Assembly: GCA_021299465.1 (NCBI GenBank)
Contig: JAJTHB010000013.1
Coordinates: forward strand, 1-58,567
DNA from: Rickettsiales bacterium
Lineage (GTDB): Bacteria; Pseudomonadota; Alphaproteobacteria; Rickettsiales; SXRF01
Direction: 5' to 3'
Length of the DNA stretch: 58,567 nucleotides
Shown: piece by piece, positions 35,213-45,083 of the stretch
How positions within the stretch are numbered: the stretch's first letter is position 1
Layout of the letters: every line of letters begins with the position of its first letter
The notes under the pieces: model-generated
The model's input: the letters and a program-made list of their open reading frames with translations, nothing else
Databases searched by the model: none
What the model was told of the DNA's origin: nothing
Made by a program: the position numbers and the translations under genes

Positions 35213-35228
35213 TGTTTCACGTGAAACA
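35213..35228. other. parS centromere site 2 (upstream of lon)
   Basis: Second perfect TGTTTCACGTGAAACA. It lies 22 bases before the lon ATG, so ParB bound here could affect lon transcription. A spurious TTG-initiated extension of the lon frame runs through it. Confidence 0.93.
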
Positions 35229-35250
35229 TTTCTCAACTATTTCGGGCCAT

Positions 35251-37659
35251 ATGAATTTAGAAACTAAAACCGATATCTTCCCGCTCCTGCCACTACGCGA
35301 TATTGTGGTGTTTCCATCCATGGTGGTGCCGCTGTTTGTCGGTCGCGAGAAGTCGGTTCGCGCATTGGAAGAAGTTGTTCGGCGCGAAGGCAAAATTCTA
35401 CTGGTCACGCAAAAAAGCGGCGGCGTGGATGATCCCAAAGAAACCGATCTCTACCATGTCGGTACGGTTGGCAACATTCTTCAGCTGCTTCGCCTGCCCG
35501 ACGGTACAGTGAAAGTGCTCGTTGAGGGCATTGCTCGCGCTAACATCAAAGAATTTGTGAGTGGCGGTGATTATTTCCAGGTCCTCGCCGAGATCGCGGA
35601 TGAACAGCATGGAAGCAGCGAGGAAGCAGAAGGTATTTTCCGCGCGGTGCTGAGCCAGTTTGAGCAGTATGTCAAACTCAACAAAAAGATTCAGCCGGAG
35701 ACCCTTGGTACCGTTGGCAAGATTACGAATCCGGCGCTGCTTGCTGATACGATTGCAGCGCACATGTCAGTGGACATTAAAGAGAAGCAAAAAATTCTGG
35801 AAATGTTCACGGTTACTGAGCGATTGGAGCATTTGTTCTCGCTGATGGAAAATGAAATTTCCGTGCTCAACACCGAGCGCCGCATTCGCTCGCGGGTGAA
35901 ACGCCAGATGGAAAAAACCCAGCGCGAATATTATTTGAATGAGCAGATGAAAGCGATCCAGAAAGAGCTGGGAGAAGGTGAAGACGGCAAGGATGAAATC
36001 GGCCAGCTGGAAGAGACCATCAAAAAAACCCGCCTTTCCAAAGAAGCTCGTGAAAAAGCGATGGGCGAGCTGAAAAAACTACGCACCATGAGCAGCATGT
36101 CGGCGGAAGCATCCGTCATCCGTAATTATCTCGACTGGATGACCACCATCCCCTGGAAAAAAACTTCACGTATTATCAGTGATCTGAAATTCGCACAGAA
36201 AGTGCTCGATGAAGATCATTACGGGTTGGATAAAGTTAAAGATCGTGTGCTGGAATATCTCGCCGTACAGCAACGCACCAAGCAGGTCAGAAGCCAGATT
36301 CTGTGCATCGTTGGCCCGCCAGGCGTGGGTAAAACCTCGCTTGCTAAATCGGTCGCCCGCGCGACAGGGCGCAACTTTGTCCGTATCTCGCTGGGCGGCG
36401 TGCGTGATGAAGCTGAAATTCGCGGCCATCGCCGTACCTATATTGGTTCGATGCCGGGTAAAATCATTCAATCGATGAAAAAAGCCAAAACGTCCAACCC
36501 GCTTTTCCTGCTCGATGAAATTGACAAGATGGGTTCGGACTATCGCGGTGATCCTGCGGCGGCGCTGCTTGAAGTGCTTGATCCTGAACAGAACAAGACC
36601 TTTGCTGATCATTATCTCGAGGTGGATTACGACCTCTCAGATGTGATGTTCATCGCCACCGCCAATTCAACCAACATGCCGCGCCCCCTGCTCGACCGCA
36701 TGGAGATGATTCGCATCCCGGGCTATACCGAAGATGAAAAAGTACATATCGCCAAGCGCCACCTGATTCCTAAACAGATGAAAATGCATGGCCTGAAGAA
36801 AGAAGAATGGTCGCTTTCGGAAGATGCACTGCGCGATACCATTCGTTATTACACGCGTGAAGCGGGCGTTCGCAATCTTGAACGCGAGATCGCCAACATG
36901 GCGCGCAAATCCGTGAAAGATATTCTGATGAAGGGCAAGAATGCCATCAAGGTTTCCACCAATAATCTTGCAAAATTCGCAGGCGTGCGCAAATTCACGT
37001 ATGGCGAAGTTGAAAAAGAAGATCTTGTCGGAATGGTGACCGGCCTTGCCTGGACTGAGGTAGGCGGCGACCTGCTGGTGATCGAAGCCGTCACGATGCC
37101 AGGCAAAGGCAACACCGCCATCACCGGCAAACTTGGTGACGTGATGCAGGAATCGGTGAAAGCAGCGATTGCTTATGTACGCTCGCGTTCGCTGGCGTTT
37201 GGCATTATTCCACCGGTATTCCAGCAAAAAGATATTCACGTGCATGTGCCAGAAGGTGCAACCCCTAAAGATGGCCCATCAGCCGGTATCGCGATGACCA
37301 CCGCGATTGTGTCGGTGCTGACAGGTATTCCGGTCAAGAAAAGTGTTGCCATGACCGGCGAAGTCACCCTTCGTGGCCGCGTGCTGGCGATTGGCGGCTT
37401 GAAAGAAAAATTACTCGCGGCTCTGCGTGGCGGCATTACGACGGTGCTGATCCCGCAGGAGAATGTCAAAGACCTTCAGGAAATTCCGGATAACGTGAAA
37501 CGTGATCTTACGGTCATTCCGGTATCAACGGTGGATGAAGTGCTAAAGCACGCTCTTACCAAAATGCCTGAAGCAGTTGAATGGTCGCCTGCGAAAGACA
37601 AAGATGGCCTGCCCATCATGCCAAAAACAGATGGCGGCGATCCGATCGTCACGCACTAA
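35251..37659 (+). CDS. lon: ATP-dependent protease Lon
   Basis: Homo-oligomeric AAA+ serine protease for damaged and regulatory proteins. An N-terminal substrate domain (FPLLPLRDIVVFPSMVVPLFVGREKS) leads to a coiled-coil region, then Walker A GPPGVGKTS, Walker B FLLDEIDKMG, and the protease domain with catalytic serine in DGPSAGI and the lysine some 40 residues on. 802 residues from the ATG at 35251, preferred over an upstream TTG that would read through parS site 2. It converges with purU, stops four bases apart. Confidence 0.97.
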   Translation: MNLETKTDIFPLLPLRDIVVFPSMVVPLFVGREKSVRALEEVVRREGKILLVTQKSGGVDDPKETDLYHVGTVGNILQLLRLPDGTVKVLVEGIARANIKEFVSGGDYFQVLAEIADEQHGSSEEAEGIFRAVLSQFEQYVKLNKKIQPETLGTVGKITNPALLADTIAAHMSVDIKEKQKILEMFTVTERLEHLFSLMENEISVLNTERRIRSRVKRQMEKTQREYYLNEQMKAIQKELGEGEDGKDEIGQLEETIKKTRLSKEAREKAMGELKKLRTMSSMSAEASVIRNYLDWMTTIPWKKTSRIISDLKFAQKVLDEDHYGLDKVKDRVLEYLAVQQRTKQVRSQILCIVGPPGVGKTSLAKSVARATGRNFVRISLGGVRDEAEIRGHRRTYIGSMPGKIIQSMKKAKTSNPLFLLDEIDKMGSDYRGDPAAALLEVLDPEQNKTFADHYLEVDYDLSDVMFIATANSTNMPRPLLDRMEMIRIPGYTEDEKVHIAKRHLIPKQMKMHGLKKEEWSLSEDALRDTIRYYTREAGVRNLEREIANMARKSVKDILMKGKNAIKVSTNNLAKFAGVRKFTYGEVEKEDLVGMVTGLAWTEVGGDLLVIEAVTMPGKGNTAITGKLGDVMQESVKAAIAYVRSRSLAFGIIPPVFQQKDIHVHVPEGATPKDGPSAGIAMTTAIVSVLTGIPVKKSVAMTGEVTLRGRVLAIGGLKEKLLAALRGGITTVLIPQENVKDLQEIPDNVKRDLTVIPVSTVDEVLKHALTKMPEAVEWSPAKDKDGLPIMPKTDGGDPIVTH

Positions 37660-37662
37660 TTC

Positions 37663-38526
37663 TCAACGAAAAACTACCGTTTTTTGACCGTTGAGAAACA
37701 CGCGATGCTCAGAGTGATATTTCGCTGCGCGGGCAAGCACGCTGCATTCAATATCGCGACCGATTGCCGAGAGCTCATCCGGCGTATGCGTGTGATCCAC
37801 GCGGGCAACCTCCTGCTCGATGATTGGGCCTTCATCGAGATCGGTGGTGACATAATGAGCCGTCGCCCCGATGAGCTTAACACCACGCGTGTAGGCTTGC
37901 TGATAGGGCTTGGCGCCTTTGAAGCTGGGTAGAAACGAATGATGAATGTTGATCGCCCTGCCCGCCACCGCCTCACACATCGCAGGCGATAGAATCTGCA
38001 TATATCGGGCAAGTATCAAGAGATCAATGGCTTCTTTTTCCATCAGCCCAAGCACAGATTTTTCCTGCGCTGCTTTCGATTTTTCATCCACCGGCCAGTA
38101 ATGAAACGGGATCTGATAATGCGCTGCGATGGACTCCATAACGGAGTGATTAGAGACAATCGCGGCAACTTCGATAGGTAGCTGCTTAGTGCTATGGCGA
38201 TAGAGCAGGTCATGGAGGCAATGCCCATACTGAGAGACCATGATGAGTACACGTGATTTTTGCTCCTTAGGCACCAAGTGCCATTGCATATTAAATGGCC
38301 CCGCGATCTGCGATTGAAACGCCTGCTTAAACATTTTTAGATCGGATAAAGCTTCATCAAGTGCAAAATCAACGCGCATGAAAAATCGTTCGGTTGATTC
38401 ATCACCAAACTGTGCTGATTCTAGGATGAAGCCATTATGGCTCGCCAAGAAACCAGTGACCTGATGCACGATACCGCGCACATCAGGGCAGGAAAGCGTG
38501 AGAATGAAGCGGTGCTGGTGTTGCAT
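37663..38526 (-). CDS. purU: Formyltetrahydrofolate deformylase
   Basis: Hydrolyses 10-formyl-THF to formate and THF, balancing one-carbon pools. An N-terminal ACT domain (LTLSCPDVRGIVHQVTGFLASHNGFILES) precedes the formyl-transferase fold with catalytic NIHHSFLPSFKGAKPYQQAY and GATAHYVTTDLDEGPIIEQ. 287 residues. The start codon overlaps the divL stop by one base (TGATG), so the two genes are probably co-translated, although they share no obvious pathway. Confidence 0.94.
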   Translation of the reverse strand: MQHQHRFILTLSCPDVRGIVHQVTGFLASHNGFILESAQFGDESTERFFMRVDFALDEALSDLKMFKQAFQSQIAGPFNMQWHLVPKEQKSRVLIMVSQYGHCLHDLLYRHSTKQLPIEVAAIVSNHSVMESIAAHYQIPFHYWPVDEKSKAAQEKSVLGLMEKEAIDLLILARYMQILSPAMCEAVAGRAINIHHSFLPSFKGAKPYQQAYTRGVKLIGATAHYVTTDLDEGPIIEQEVARVDHTHTPDELSAIGRDIECSVLARAAKYHSEHRVFLNGQKTVVFR

Positions 38527-40583
38527 CAGGCCGCCACTTTCTTTCTTGTTTTTGGTTTCACTTCGAGTTCCGGGTTACTCCGCATGATACGGCACTCAAC
38601 ACGAGTGCCCTTGCCAGATTCCGACAAAAGCACAACCTCCCCACCATGAAGCTCGATGAAGCTTTTCACAATCGAAAGGCCAAGGCCAGTGCCAGAAGGT
38701 TGGCCGGATTTACCACGCGCTGCTTCCTGACTTTTTCCCTTGTAGAACTTGCTGAACACCGCTTCCTGTTCTTCCGGCGGAATACCCTGACCTTCGTCCT
38801 GCACCCAGAATAGCAAACGTTCGCCATCTTCTTCCTTAACCCCTAGCGTCACCTTCTGGCCTGATTCGGAGAAATTGACTGCGTTGGAAAGCAAATTATA
38901 AAGCACCTGCTTAAGGCGCGTTTCATCACCAGTCATCTTACCCATTTTAGCCGGGCATTCGAGCTTGATGCCGATCTCGTGTTCGCGGGCGCGCTCAGCG
39001 AGCAGCAGCAGCACCGAATTCATCATCGCCTGAATATCAAATTTACTAACATCAAGGCGCATGTAACCAGCCTCAACACTGGCGAGATCAAGGATATCAT
39101 TGATCAGATGCATGAGGTGTTGCGAGGATTGGTGAATGCCCTGCACATATTCTTTTTGCTTCTCGGAGAGTGTTCCGAAATATTCCTGCGCGAGCATTTC
39201 TGAGAAGCCGGAGATCGATGTCAGTGGTGAACGAAGCTCATAGGAAACATTTGCGAGAAACTCGGTTTTGAGTTTATCGGCTTCCTGCAGCGCCTCGTTA
39301 CGCTCGCGCAGGCTGCGCTCAACAAGCGTTGAGTCCGTGATATCGAGATAAGAAATCAGCGTCGCGCCGTCAGGCAGCGGCACTTTGCGCCAGTCAATCA
39401 CCTTACCATCAGCGCGCTCCAGATGCTGCGCTAAATAGTTGCGCGACTGAATGCGCTCAATATGCGCTTTTTTAAACGCATCCCAATCCTCCACCGCAAA
39501 AAGCAGCCTGCATTTTTCGACAATCTCGCTGATGTGTGGCTCGGTCTGCGTCGTCTCCGGCGGCAGGTTCCACATGCGAATATAGCCAGGATTACACAGC
39601 TTTAAGCGACCATCCTCACCAAATACCGCAATCCCTTCGTGCAGATTATCCAGTGTTTCACGCTGCACAGCGATCAATGTGTTGTAGGAGCGCTCGAGCG
39701 CCAGACGATCCGTCACATCCTCATAGGCAAATAAAATACCGCCAAGCGCATGGGGAATTGCAATCACGCGCAGCGCCTTGCCATCCGGCAGGTAGAAAAA
39801 CTCTTCGCGCGGATCGATCAGATCGGTGAATAACTTAAGCTGCTGCTGCTTGAACAGCTGGAAGTTGGCTTGCTCGGGCAACTTTCTTTTTTCGCGCAGC
39901 AACTCCAGAATCTCGCCGTATGTTGGTTGGGTATCAAGCCACAATTCATCGAGTTTCCACAGCGACACAAAGGCATAGTTAAAGGATTTCAGGCGCATAT
40001 CAGCACCGTAAATCGCCATGGCGCTGGCCGAGCTTTCCAGCAAATCATCCTGCGCGGACATATGGCGCGAAAGCTCTTCTTTAAGCCGGTCAATTTCAGT
40101 CATATCGACAGCAAACCCCACAAGTTTCTCTTCCTGCGGGAGCGGATACTCGGAAATGTGAAACAGCTTGCGCTGGCCACTTTGAATAATGTGCTGGTAC
40201 TCAGATATCGGCTTACCAGACTCAAAGGCGAGCCGCGCAAGCCCGCGCACTTTCTTGTCTATTTCTGGCGTTTCATCCGCCTTATCATGGAGCTCTTCCA
40301 CCGCTTCGCCGTAAGCAATATTATAGTAGCGAATATCGAGCTTGCCGTCGCGCTGCCAGATTGGAAACGGCGCCATATTGAGAATGGTCGAGAGATTTTT
40401 TAGTTCGTTTTTAAGTTTTTCGTTTTCGGTCTGTGCCCTGACTAATTCATCAGCGGCCTGTTGATTTTTTTGCGCATAAGGCAAAACACGCTTGAGCCTG
40501 CGATCAGCAGCCAGCCAGCCTATAATTGCCAAGGCGGCAACAATAAAACCGATCAGTATGAATAGGCCAGATGAAGTTATCAT
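38526..40583 (-). CDS. divL: DivL-type PAS sensor kinase with tyrosine at the phospho-acceptor position
   Basis: 685 residues. One N-terminal membrane helix (about 7-24) is followed by a coiled coil and several PAS-like domains (blocks near 60-165, 180-295 and 305-425). The dimerisation helix reads EFLANVSYELRSPLTSISGFSEML: tyrosine (TAT, 39240-39242; about residue 448) replaces the usual histidine of SHELRTPL. The ATPase domain is intact: NLLSNAVNFS, VQDEGQGIPPEEQ, FSKFYKG and SGTGLGLSIVKSFIELHGG. Tyrosine here is the mark of Caulobacter DivL, which controls CckA and CtrA. Location beside ahcY is also typical of alphaproteobacterial divL. The ATG at 40583 is preferred; 40607 would add eight residues. 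Confidence 0.88.
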   Translation of the reverse strand: MITSSGLFILIGFIVAALAIIGWLAADRRLKRVLPYAQKNQQAADELVRAQTENEKLKNELKNLSTILNMAPFPIWQRDGKLDIRYYNIAYGEAVEELHDKADETPEIDKKVRGLARLAFESGKPISEYQHIIQSGQRKLFHISEYPLPQEEKLVGFAVDMTEIDRLKEELSRHMSAQDDLLESSASAMAIYGADMRLKSFNYAFVSLWKLDELWLDTQPTYGEILELLREKRKLPEQANFQLFKQQQLKLFTDLIDPREEFFYLPDGKALRVIAIPHALGGILFAYEDVTDRLALERSYNTLIAVQRETLDNLHEGIAVFGEDGRLKLCNPGYIRMWNLPPETTQTEPHISEIVEKCRLLFAVEDWDAFKKAHIERIQSRNYLAQHLERADGKVIDWRKVPLPDGATLISYLDITDSTLVERSLRERNEALQEADKLKTEFLANVSYELRSPLTSISGFSEMLAQEYFGTLSEKQKEYVQGIHQSSQHLMHLINDILDLASVEAGYMRLDVSKFDIQAMMNSVLLLLAERAREHEIGIKLECPAKMGKMTGDETRLKQVLYNLLSNAVNFSESGQKVTLGVKEEDGERLLFWVQDEGQGIPPEEQEAVFSKFYKGKSQEAARGKSGQPSGTGLGLSIVKSFIELHGGEVVLLSESGKGTRVECRIMRSNPELEVKPKTRKKVAA

Positions 40584-40627
40584 GCTGGGAATTGGTTTTA
40601 ACACCAATTCCCCAGCTGCGACAACTG

Positions 40628-41944
40628 CTAATAACGATAACCTTGCGGTTTAAATGGGCCTGCTTCAGAAACATTCAGATACTCGGCCTGCTCTTTGGTG
40701 AGCTTGGTGAGTTTTACACCGAGTTTTTCAAGGTGTAGCGCCGCTACTTTTTCATCGAGATGCTTCGGCAGCACATAGACTTTATTTTCATATTTGCTGT
40801 GATTTTTCCATAGCTCGATTTGTGCGAGCACCTGGTTTGAGAAGCTGGTCGACATGACGAAGCTTGGATGGCCGGTGGCGCAGCCAAGATTCACCAGACG
40901 ACCTTTAGCAAGCACGATAATGCGCTTGCCGTCCGGAAACTCAACCTCATCCACCTGCGGCTTCACTTCCGTCCATTTCATATTGCGTAGCGCCGCGATT
41001 TGAATTTCGGAATCAAAGTGGCCGATGTTACAGACAATCGAGCGATCTTTCATTTTACGCATATGATCGAGCGTGATGACATCGACGTTGCCGGTGGCAG
41101 TGACAAAAATGTCGCCCATCGCCGCCGCTTCGTCCATCGTCGTCACCTGATAGCCTTCCATCGCCGCCTGCAGCGCGCAGATCGGATCGATTTCGGTCAC
41201 AATCACGCGCGCGCCCTGATTCTTCAGGCTTGCAGCCGAACCTTTGCCGACATCACCAAAGCCAGCAACCACGGCTACTTTGCCCGCAAACATGACATCA
41301 GTGGCGCGCTTCAGGCCATCCGGCAATGATTCACGGCAACCATAGAGGTTATCGAATTTGGATTTGGTGACGGAGTTGTTCACATCAATCGCCGGAACTT
41401 TCAGCTTGCTGGCCTTCACCATCTCATGCAGGCGGTGTACACCGGTGGTGGTTTCCTCTGAGATGCCTTTGATATCAGCGAGTAGTTCAGTATATTTTTC
41501 ATGCACCATTTTGGTGAGGTCGCCGCCATCATCGAGGATCATGTTAGGCTTCCAGCCATTAGGCCCGTGGATGGTCTGCTCAACGCACCAATCATATTCC
41601 TCTTCGGTTTCGCCCTTCCACGCAAACACCGGAATGCCTGCCGCAGCAATCGCCGCCGCCGCCTGATCCTGCGTTGAGAAAATGTTGCAGCTTGACCAGC
41701 GAACGGATGCACCAAGCGCGGTGAGCGTTTCGATCAGCACCGCCGTTTGAATTGTCATGTGCAGACAGCCTGCGATGCGCGCGCCTTTCAGCGGCTGCTC
41801 CCCCGCATATTCCTTGCGGATCGCCATCAGGCCAGGCATTTCGCTCTCAGCAATGGAGATTTCCTTGCGGCCCCAATCAGCGAGCGACATATCCGCAACT
41901 TTGAAATCGTTGGGCAAGGCGTGGGATTTAGCGGTGGCAGACAT
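40628..41944 (-). CDS. ahcY: Adenosylhomocysteinase
   Basis: Hydrolyses S-adenosylhomocysteine to adenosine and homocysteine, with bound NAD, closing the methyl cycle. Signatures: [40 protein letters not shown], the lysine/aspartate pair around [19 protein letters not shown]-binding [14 protein letters not shown] and the C-terminal KPQGYRY. 438 residues. The ATG at 41944 removes an unlikely extension. I saw no convincing SAH riboswitch upstream. Next on the strand is divL, 44 bases on. Confidence 0.97.
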   Translation of the reverse strand: MSATAKSHALPNDFKVADMSLADWGRKEISIAESEMPGLMAIRKEYAGEQPLKGARIAGCLHMTIQTAVLIETLTALGASVRWSSCNIFSTQDQAAAAIAAAGIPVFAWKGETEEEYDWCVEQTIHGPNGWKPNMILDDGGDLTKMVHEKYTELLADIKGISEETTTGVHRLHEMVKASKLKVPAIDVNNSVTKSKFDNLYGCRESLPDGLKRATDVMFAGKVAVVAGFGDVGKGSAASLKNQGARVIVTEIDPICALQAAMEGYQVTTMDEAAAMGDIFVTATGNVDVITLDHMRKMKDRSIVCNIGHFDSEIQIAALRNMKWTEVKPQVDEVEFPDGKRIIVLAKGRLVNLGCATGHPSFVMSTSFSNQVLAQIELWKNHSKYENKVYVLPKHLDEKVAALHLEKLGVKLTKLTKEQAEYLNVSEAGPFKPQGYRY

Positions 41945-42013
41945 GATGAATTCCTTCTGATGGTTTAAAACGGGCGGAAAGTAGTGGCAGGTGCGCAAAA
42001 ACGCAAGGAAAAA

Positions 42014-42514
42014 CTAGGCCTCGCGGATGGTGATGTGGGTCTTTTCGCCTATCTCAGCCAGCAGCTCAAGCAGGTCGTTTTTGGCGAGCGCAACACAGCC
42101 CTCCGTAGGCTTATAATCATCGGTGGCGCAGTGCAGGAAAATCGCACTGCCTTTGCCGGGAATCACCGGATCATCGTTGTAACCAATCTCGACAAACACA
42201 TCATACAGCCGATCAGCACGCCAGAGCTTTTCATGCGAACCGCTGTAAGGAAGGCGCACCAGTTTGTTGTAATCCGGTTTTTTTGGATCATCCGACCAGC
42301 CATAATCGCTACGGATTATCGATAGCGGCAGGTGCGTCACCACACAGTCCACCTTATCATGCCGATACCAGCATTTTCGAAGCGCAAAGGTGCCTAGCGG
42401 CGTTGCGCCATCGCCTTCTTTTTTATTTTTTGAAAAACCACCCTTGCCGACCGCGCAGCGGTAGGTTTTCCCTTGAAATGTAAGAGTTAGGCCTGAAACA
42501 ACAATGTCAGGCAT
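42014..42514 (-). CDS. L,D-transpeptidase (YkuD-type) domain protein
   Basis: 166 residues of the YkuD/ErfK-type fold. The catalytic region reads [21 protein letters not shown], with His128 and the nucleophile Cys140 in T-E-G-C-V. Earlier blocks [13 protein letters not shown] and [12 protein letters not shown] fit the small one-domain class. Such enzymes form 3-3 peptidoglycan cross-links or attach proteins to the wall. No signal peptide is present, so export would need another route. Its start overlaps the dxs stop by eight bases. Confidence 0.9.
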   Translation of the reverse strand: MPDIVVSGLTLTFQGKTYRCAVGKGGFSKNKKEGDGATPLGTFALRKCWYRHDKVDCVVTHLPLSIIRSDYGWSDDPKKPDYNKLVRLPYSGSHEKLWRADRLYDVFVEIGYNDDPVIPGKGSAIFLHCATDDYKPTEGCVALAKNDLLELLAEIGEKTHITIREA

Positions 42515-44429
42515 GTTTTTTCACCAGCATGGGTTTATTCGCCATGCGCGCACGAACCGCCTCGATGATCTGCTCGGCGTTAAGCCCTGCTTCATCATAT
42601 TGCGCTTTGGGGTTGCCATGCTCAATGAAAACATCGGGCAGGCAGAGCGGCAGAATCTGACATTCAGAAAGCCAGCCCTCATGCGCGGCAAGGTGCATCA
42701 CATGCGCGCCGAAGCCGCCGATGGCGCCCTCTTCTACTGTCACCAGCAGGCTGTGGCGTGACATCAGGTCACGGATCAGTTCACGATCGAGCGGTTTGGC
42801 AAAGCGGGCGTCGGCGACGGTTGCGTTTAATTCTGCGCCTGCTTTCATGCATTCGCTAAGCCGCGTTCCGAGAGAAAGAATTGCTACGTCCTTTCCTTCT
42901 CTAACAAGTTTACCTTTACCTATTTCCAAAACTTCGCCACGCTCCGGCATCTCACAGCCGATGCCCTCGCCGCGCGGATAACGAAGTGCGATCGGCCCTG
43001 TGTCATACGCCGCAGCGGTTGCCACCATATGTTTCAGCTCCGCTTCATCGCTCGGGGCCATCACCACAAAATTCGGCAGCGTCGCAAGGTAGGTGATGTC
43101 AAACGAGCCGGCATGGGTCGGCCCATCCGCGCCCACTAAACCAGCGCGATCCAGCGCGAAGCGAACCGGCAGGTTCTGCACCGCCACATCATGCACCACC
43201 TGATCATACGCCCGCTGTAGGAAGGTGGAATAAATCGCGCAGAAGGGTTTATAGCCCTGCGTCGCTAAACCAGCAGCAAAGGTAACCGCATGCTGTTCGG
43301 CAATGCCGACATCGAAGCAGCGATCCGGAAACTCTCTGGCAAATAAATCAAGCCCTGTGCCGGATGGCATGGCGGCAGTGATGGCGATAATTTTCTCATC
43401 ACGTTTCGCTTCACCCATCAGGCTTTCGGCAAAAACCTTGGTATAGCTTGGCGCGCTGGCGGCCGCTTTTTTCTGTGCGCCGGTTGCGACATCGAATTTC
43501 ACCACACCGTGATATTTATCGTCGGAGGCTTCAGCGGGCGCGTAACCATAGCCTTTTTTAGTGACGACATGGATGAGCACCGGCCCAGTGTCTTTTTCAT
43601 TTTTGACATTGCGCAGCACCGGCAGCAGATGGCTTAGATTATGACCATCCACCGGCCCGACATAATAAAACCCAAGCTGGTCAAACAGCGTGCCGCCGAC
43701 TGCCATATTTCGCGCCATGTGCTCAGCACGCTTGGCGAGGCGCGCGAGTGGCCCCGGAAATTTATCGGTGACGGCTTTGCCGATATCGCGCAGCTTGTGA
43801 TAGGAATGCGAGGAAATCAGCTTGGCGAGATAAGCGCTCATCGCGCCAACCGGCGGTGCGATCGACATATCATTGTCATTGAGGATCACAATCAGCCGAG
43901 TATCAAGGCTGCCTGCATTGTTCATCGCTTCAAATGCCATGCCTGCGCTCATCGCGCCGTCGCCGATCACGGCGATGACTTCATGACTTTTTTTATCAAA
44001 ATCGCGTGCGACCGCCATACCAAGTGCCGCGGAGATGGAGGTGGAACTGTGCCCCGCACCGAACACGTCATAGGGACTTTCGTCGCGCTTACAGAAACCG
44101 GCAAGGCCGCCGGGCTGCCTGATCGTGTTCATACGTTCGCGGCGACCGGTCAGTATTTTATGGGGATAGGATTGATGGCCGACATCCCAGATAAGCAAAT
44201 CATCCGGCGTATTGAAGACGTGGTGCAGCGCAATGTTCAGCTCGACGACACCAAGCCCCGCGCCCAGATGCCCACCCGTTTGTGATACGGCATCAATCAG
44301 GTCGCTGCGAACTTCGCTGGCAAGCTGAATCAACTCAGCATCGCTCAAGGAACGAAGATCAGCGGGGCTAGTAATGTTATCTAGAATTGGGGCGTTACTC
44401 ACAACCGGCTCATAAACAATCGAAGGCAC
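42507..44429 (-). CDS. dxs: 1-deoxy-D-xylulose-5-phosphate synthase
   Basis: Thiamine-diphosphate enzyme that condenses pyruvate and glyceraldehyde-3-phosphate, the first step of the MEP isoprenoid pathway. ThDP-binding [18 protein letters not shown], then the transketolase-type pyrimidine domain with [17 protein letters not shown] and [15 protein letters not shown], and a C-terminal domain. 640 residues. Start is GTG at 44429; no ATG start near there fits the family. Confidence 0.97.
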   Translation of the reverse strand: MPSIVYEPVVSNAPILDNITSPADLRSLSDAELIQLASEVRSDLIDAVSQTGGHLGAGLGVVELNIALHHVFNTPDDLLIWDVGHQSYPHKILTGRRERMNTIRQPGGLAGFCKRDESPYDVFGAGHSSTSISAALGMAVARDFDKKSHEVIAVIGDGAMSAGMAFEAMNNAGSLDTRLIVILNDNDMSIAPPVGAMSAYLAKLISSHSYHKLRDIGKAVTDKFPGPLARLAKRAEHMARNMAVGGTLFDQLGFYYVGPVDGHNLSHLLPVLRNVKNEKDTGPVLIHVVTKKGYGYAPAEASDDKYHGVVKFDVATGAQKKAAASAPSYTKVFAESLMGEAKRDEKIIAITAAMPSGTGLDLFAREFPDRCFDVGIAEQHAVTFAAGLATQGYKPFCAIYSTFLQRAYDQVVHDVAVQNLPVRFALDRAGLVGADGPTHAGSFDITYLATLPNFVVMAPSDEAELKHMVATAAAYDTGPIALRYPRGEGIGCEMPERGEVLEIGKGKLVREGKDVAILSLGTRLSECMKAGAELNATVADARFAKPLDRELIRDLMSRHSLLVTVEEGAIGGFGAHVMHLAAHEGWLSECQILPLCLPDVFIEHGNPKAQYDEAGLNAEQIIEAVRARMANKPMLVKKHA

Positions 44430-44465
44430 GTTCTACAAGGAAATGAGGGGATTGTCAGGTGGTTT

Positions 44466-45059
44466 TTAAGGTGCCGCGTAGGCCATGATATCGGCGCGCT
44501 CGCCTCCCTCAACGACCATCAGGAAACGCCCACCATCGATCAGATATTTACCATCAGGCAAGCGCATGGATTTGCCATCAGCGGTTTTGGTGAATACTTT
44601 AGCGCCAAAATACTCCACTGCGACACCATCAGCTAAACGCTTGATATCGCTGCCGCTACGCTCACTACGCGGGGCAGAAGGGTCAAACACAGGCACCGCA
44701 TTGTCTGGCTGAGGCGGCGGCGGGTAATAGCCTTGTGGCTGAGCTGGCTGAGCTGGCATAACCGGCGCAACTGGAGAAGCTGGAGCAGGTTCAACAGGCA
44801 CAGCGCCCTGAGGGAATCTTGATTCAGGGGGCAGAGAGCTGCTTGGAATACGTGTCGGCCCCGTCGTAGGAGCCATTCCAGGCCGCATACCAAATGGCGA
44901 CCTTTGTTGTTCGAGATGTTTCTCGATTTCGTAACCCAAAATGCCTTTTTCTTCGATTTCCTTGCGTCGCTGCTCGCGCGCCTCCTGAACCGGATTGCGT
45001 CCAAATGCAACGAGCAGCACGATGAAGATCGTACCGATGATGACCCACTTCATGTTCAT
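44466..45059 (-). CDS. Hypothetical membrane-anchored protein with Pro-rich linker
   Basis: 197 residues. An N-terminal helix VIIGTIFIVLLVAFG (about residues 6-20) anchors it; a charged coiled coil (REQRRKEIEEK) follows, then a long Pro/Ala/Gln linker (about 60-125). A compact C-terminal region (DGVAVEYFGAKVFTK ... LPDGKYLIDGGRFLMVVEGG) resembles a small beta-rich domain. No family is recognised. The linker suggests it reaches across the periplasm. It lies between dxs and argF with short gaps. Confidence 0.7.
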   Translation of the reverse strand: MNMKWVIIGTIFIVLLVAFGRNPVQEAREQRRKEIEEKGILGYEIEKHLEQQRSPFGMRPGMAPTTGPTRIPSSSLPPESRFPQGAVPVEPAPASPVAPVMPAQPAQPQGYYPPPPQPDNAVPVFDPSAPRSERSGSDIKRLADGVAVEYFGAKVFTKTADGKSMRLPDGKYLIDGGRFLMVVEGGERADIMAYAAP

Positions 45060-45083
45060 GGAAACACCCTAACACAAAACCTG

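Noticed and set aside
34943-35228. Replication origin at the parS pair
   Set aside because: No DnaA-box cluster or DNA-unwinding region was seen next to the sites; parS indicates proximity to the origin only.
35212-35250. Upstream TTG start for lon
   Set aside because: It would translate parS site 2; the ATG at 35251 begins the normal Lon N-terminus.
41945-42013. SAH riboswitch upstream of ahcY
   Set aside because: The 69-base gap is too short and shows no recognisable riboswitch fold.
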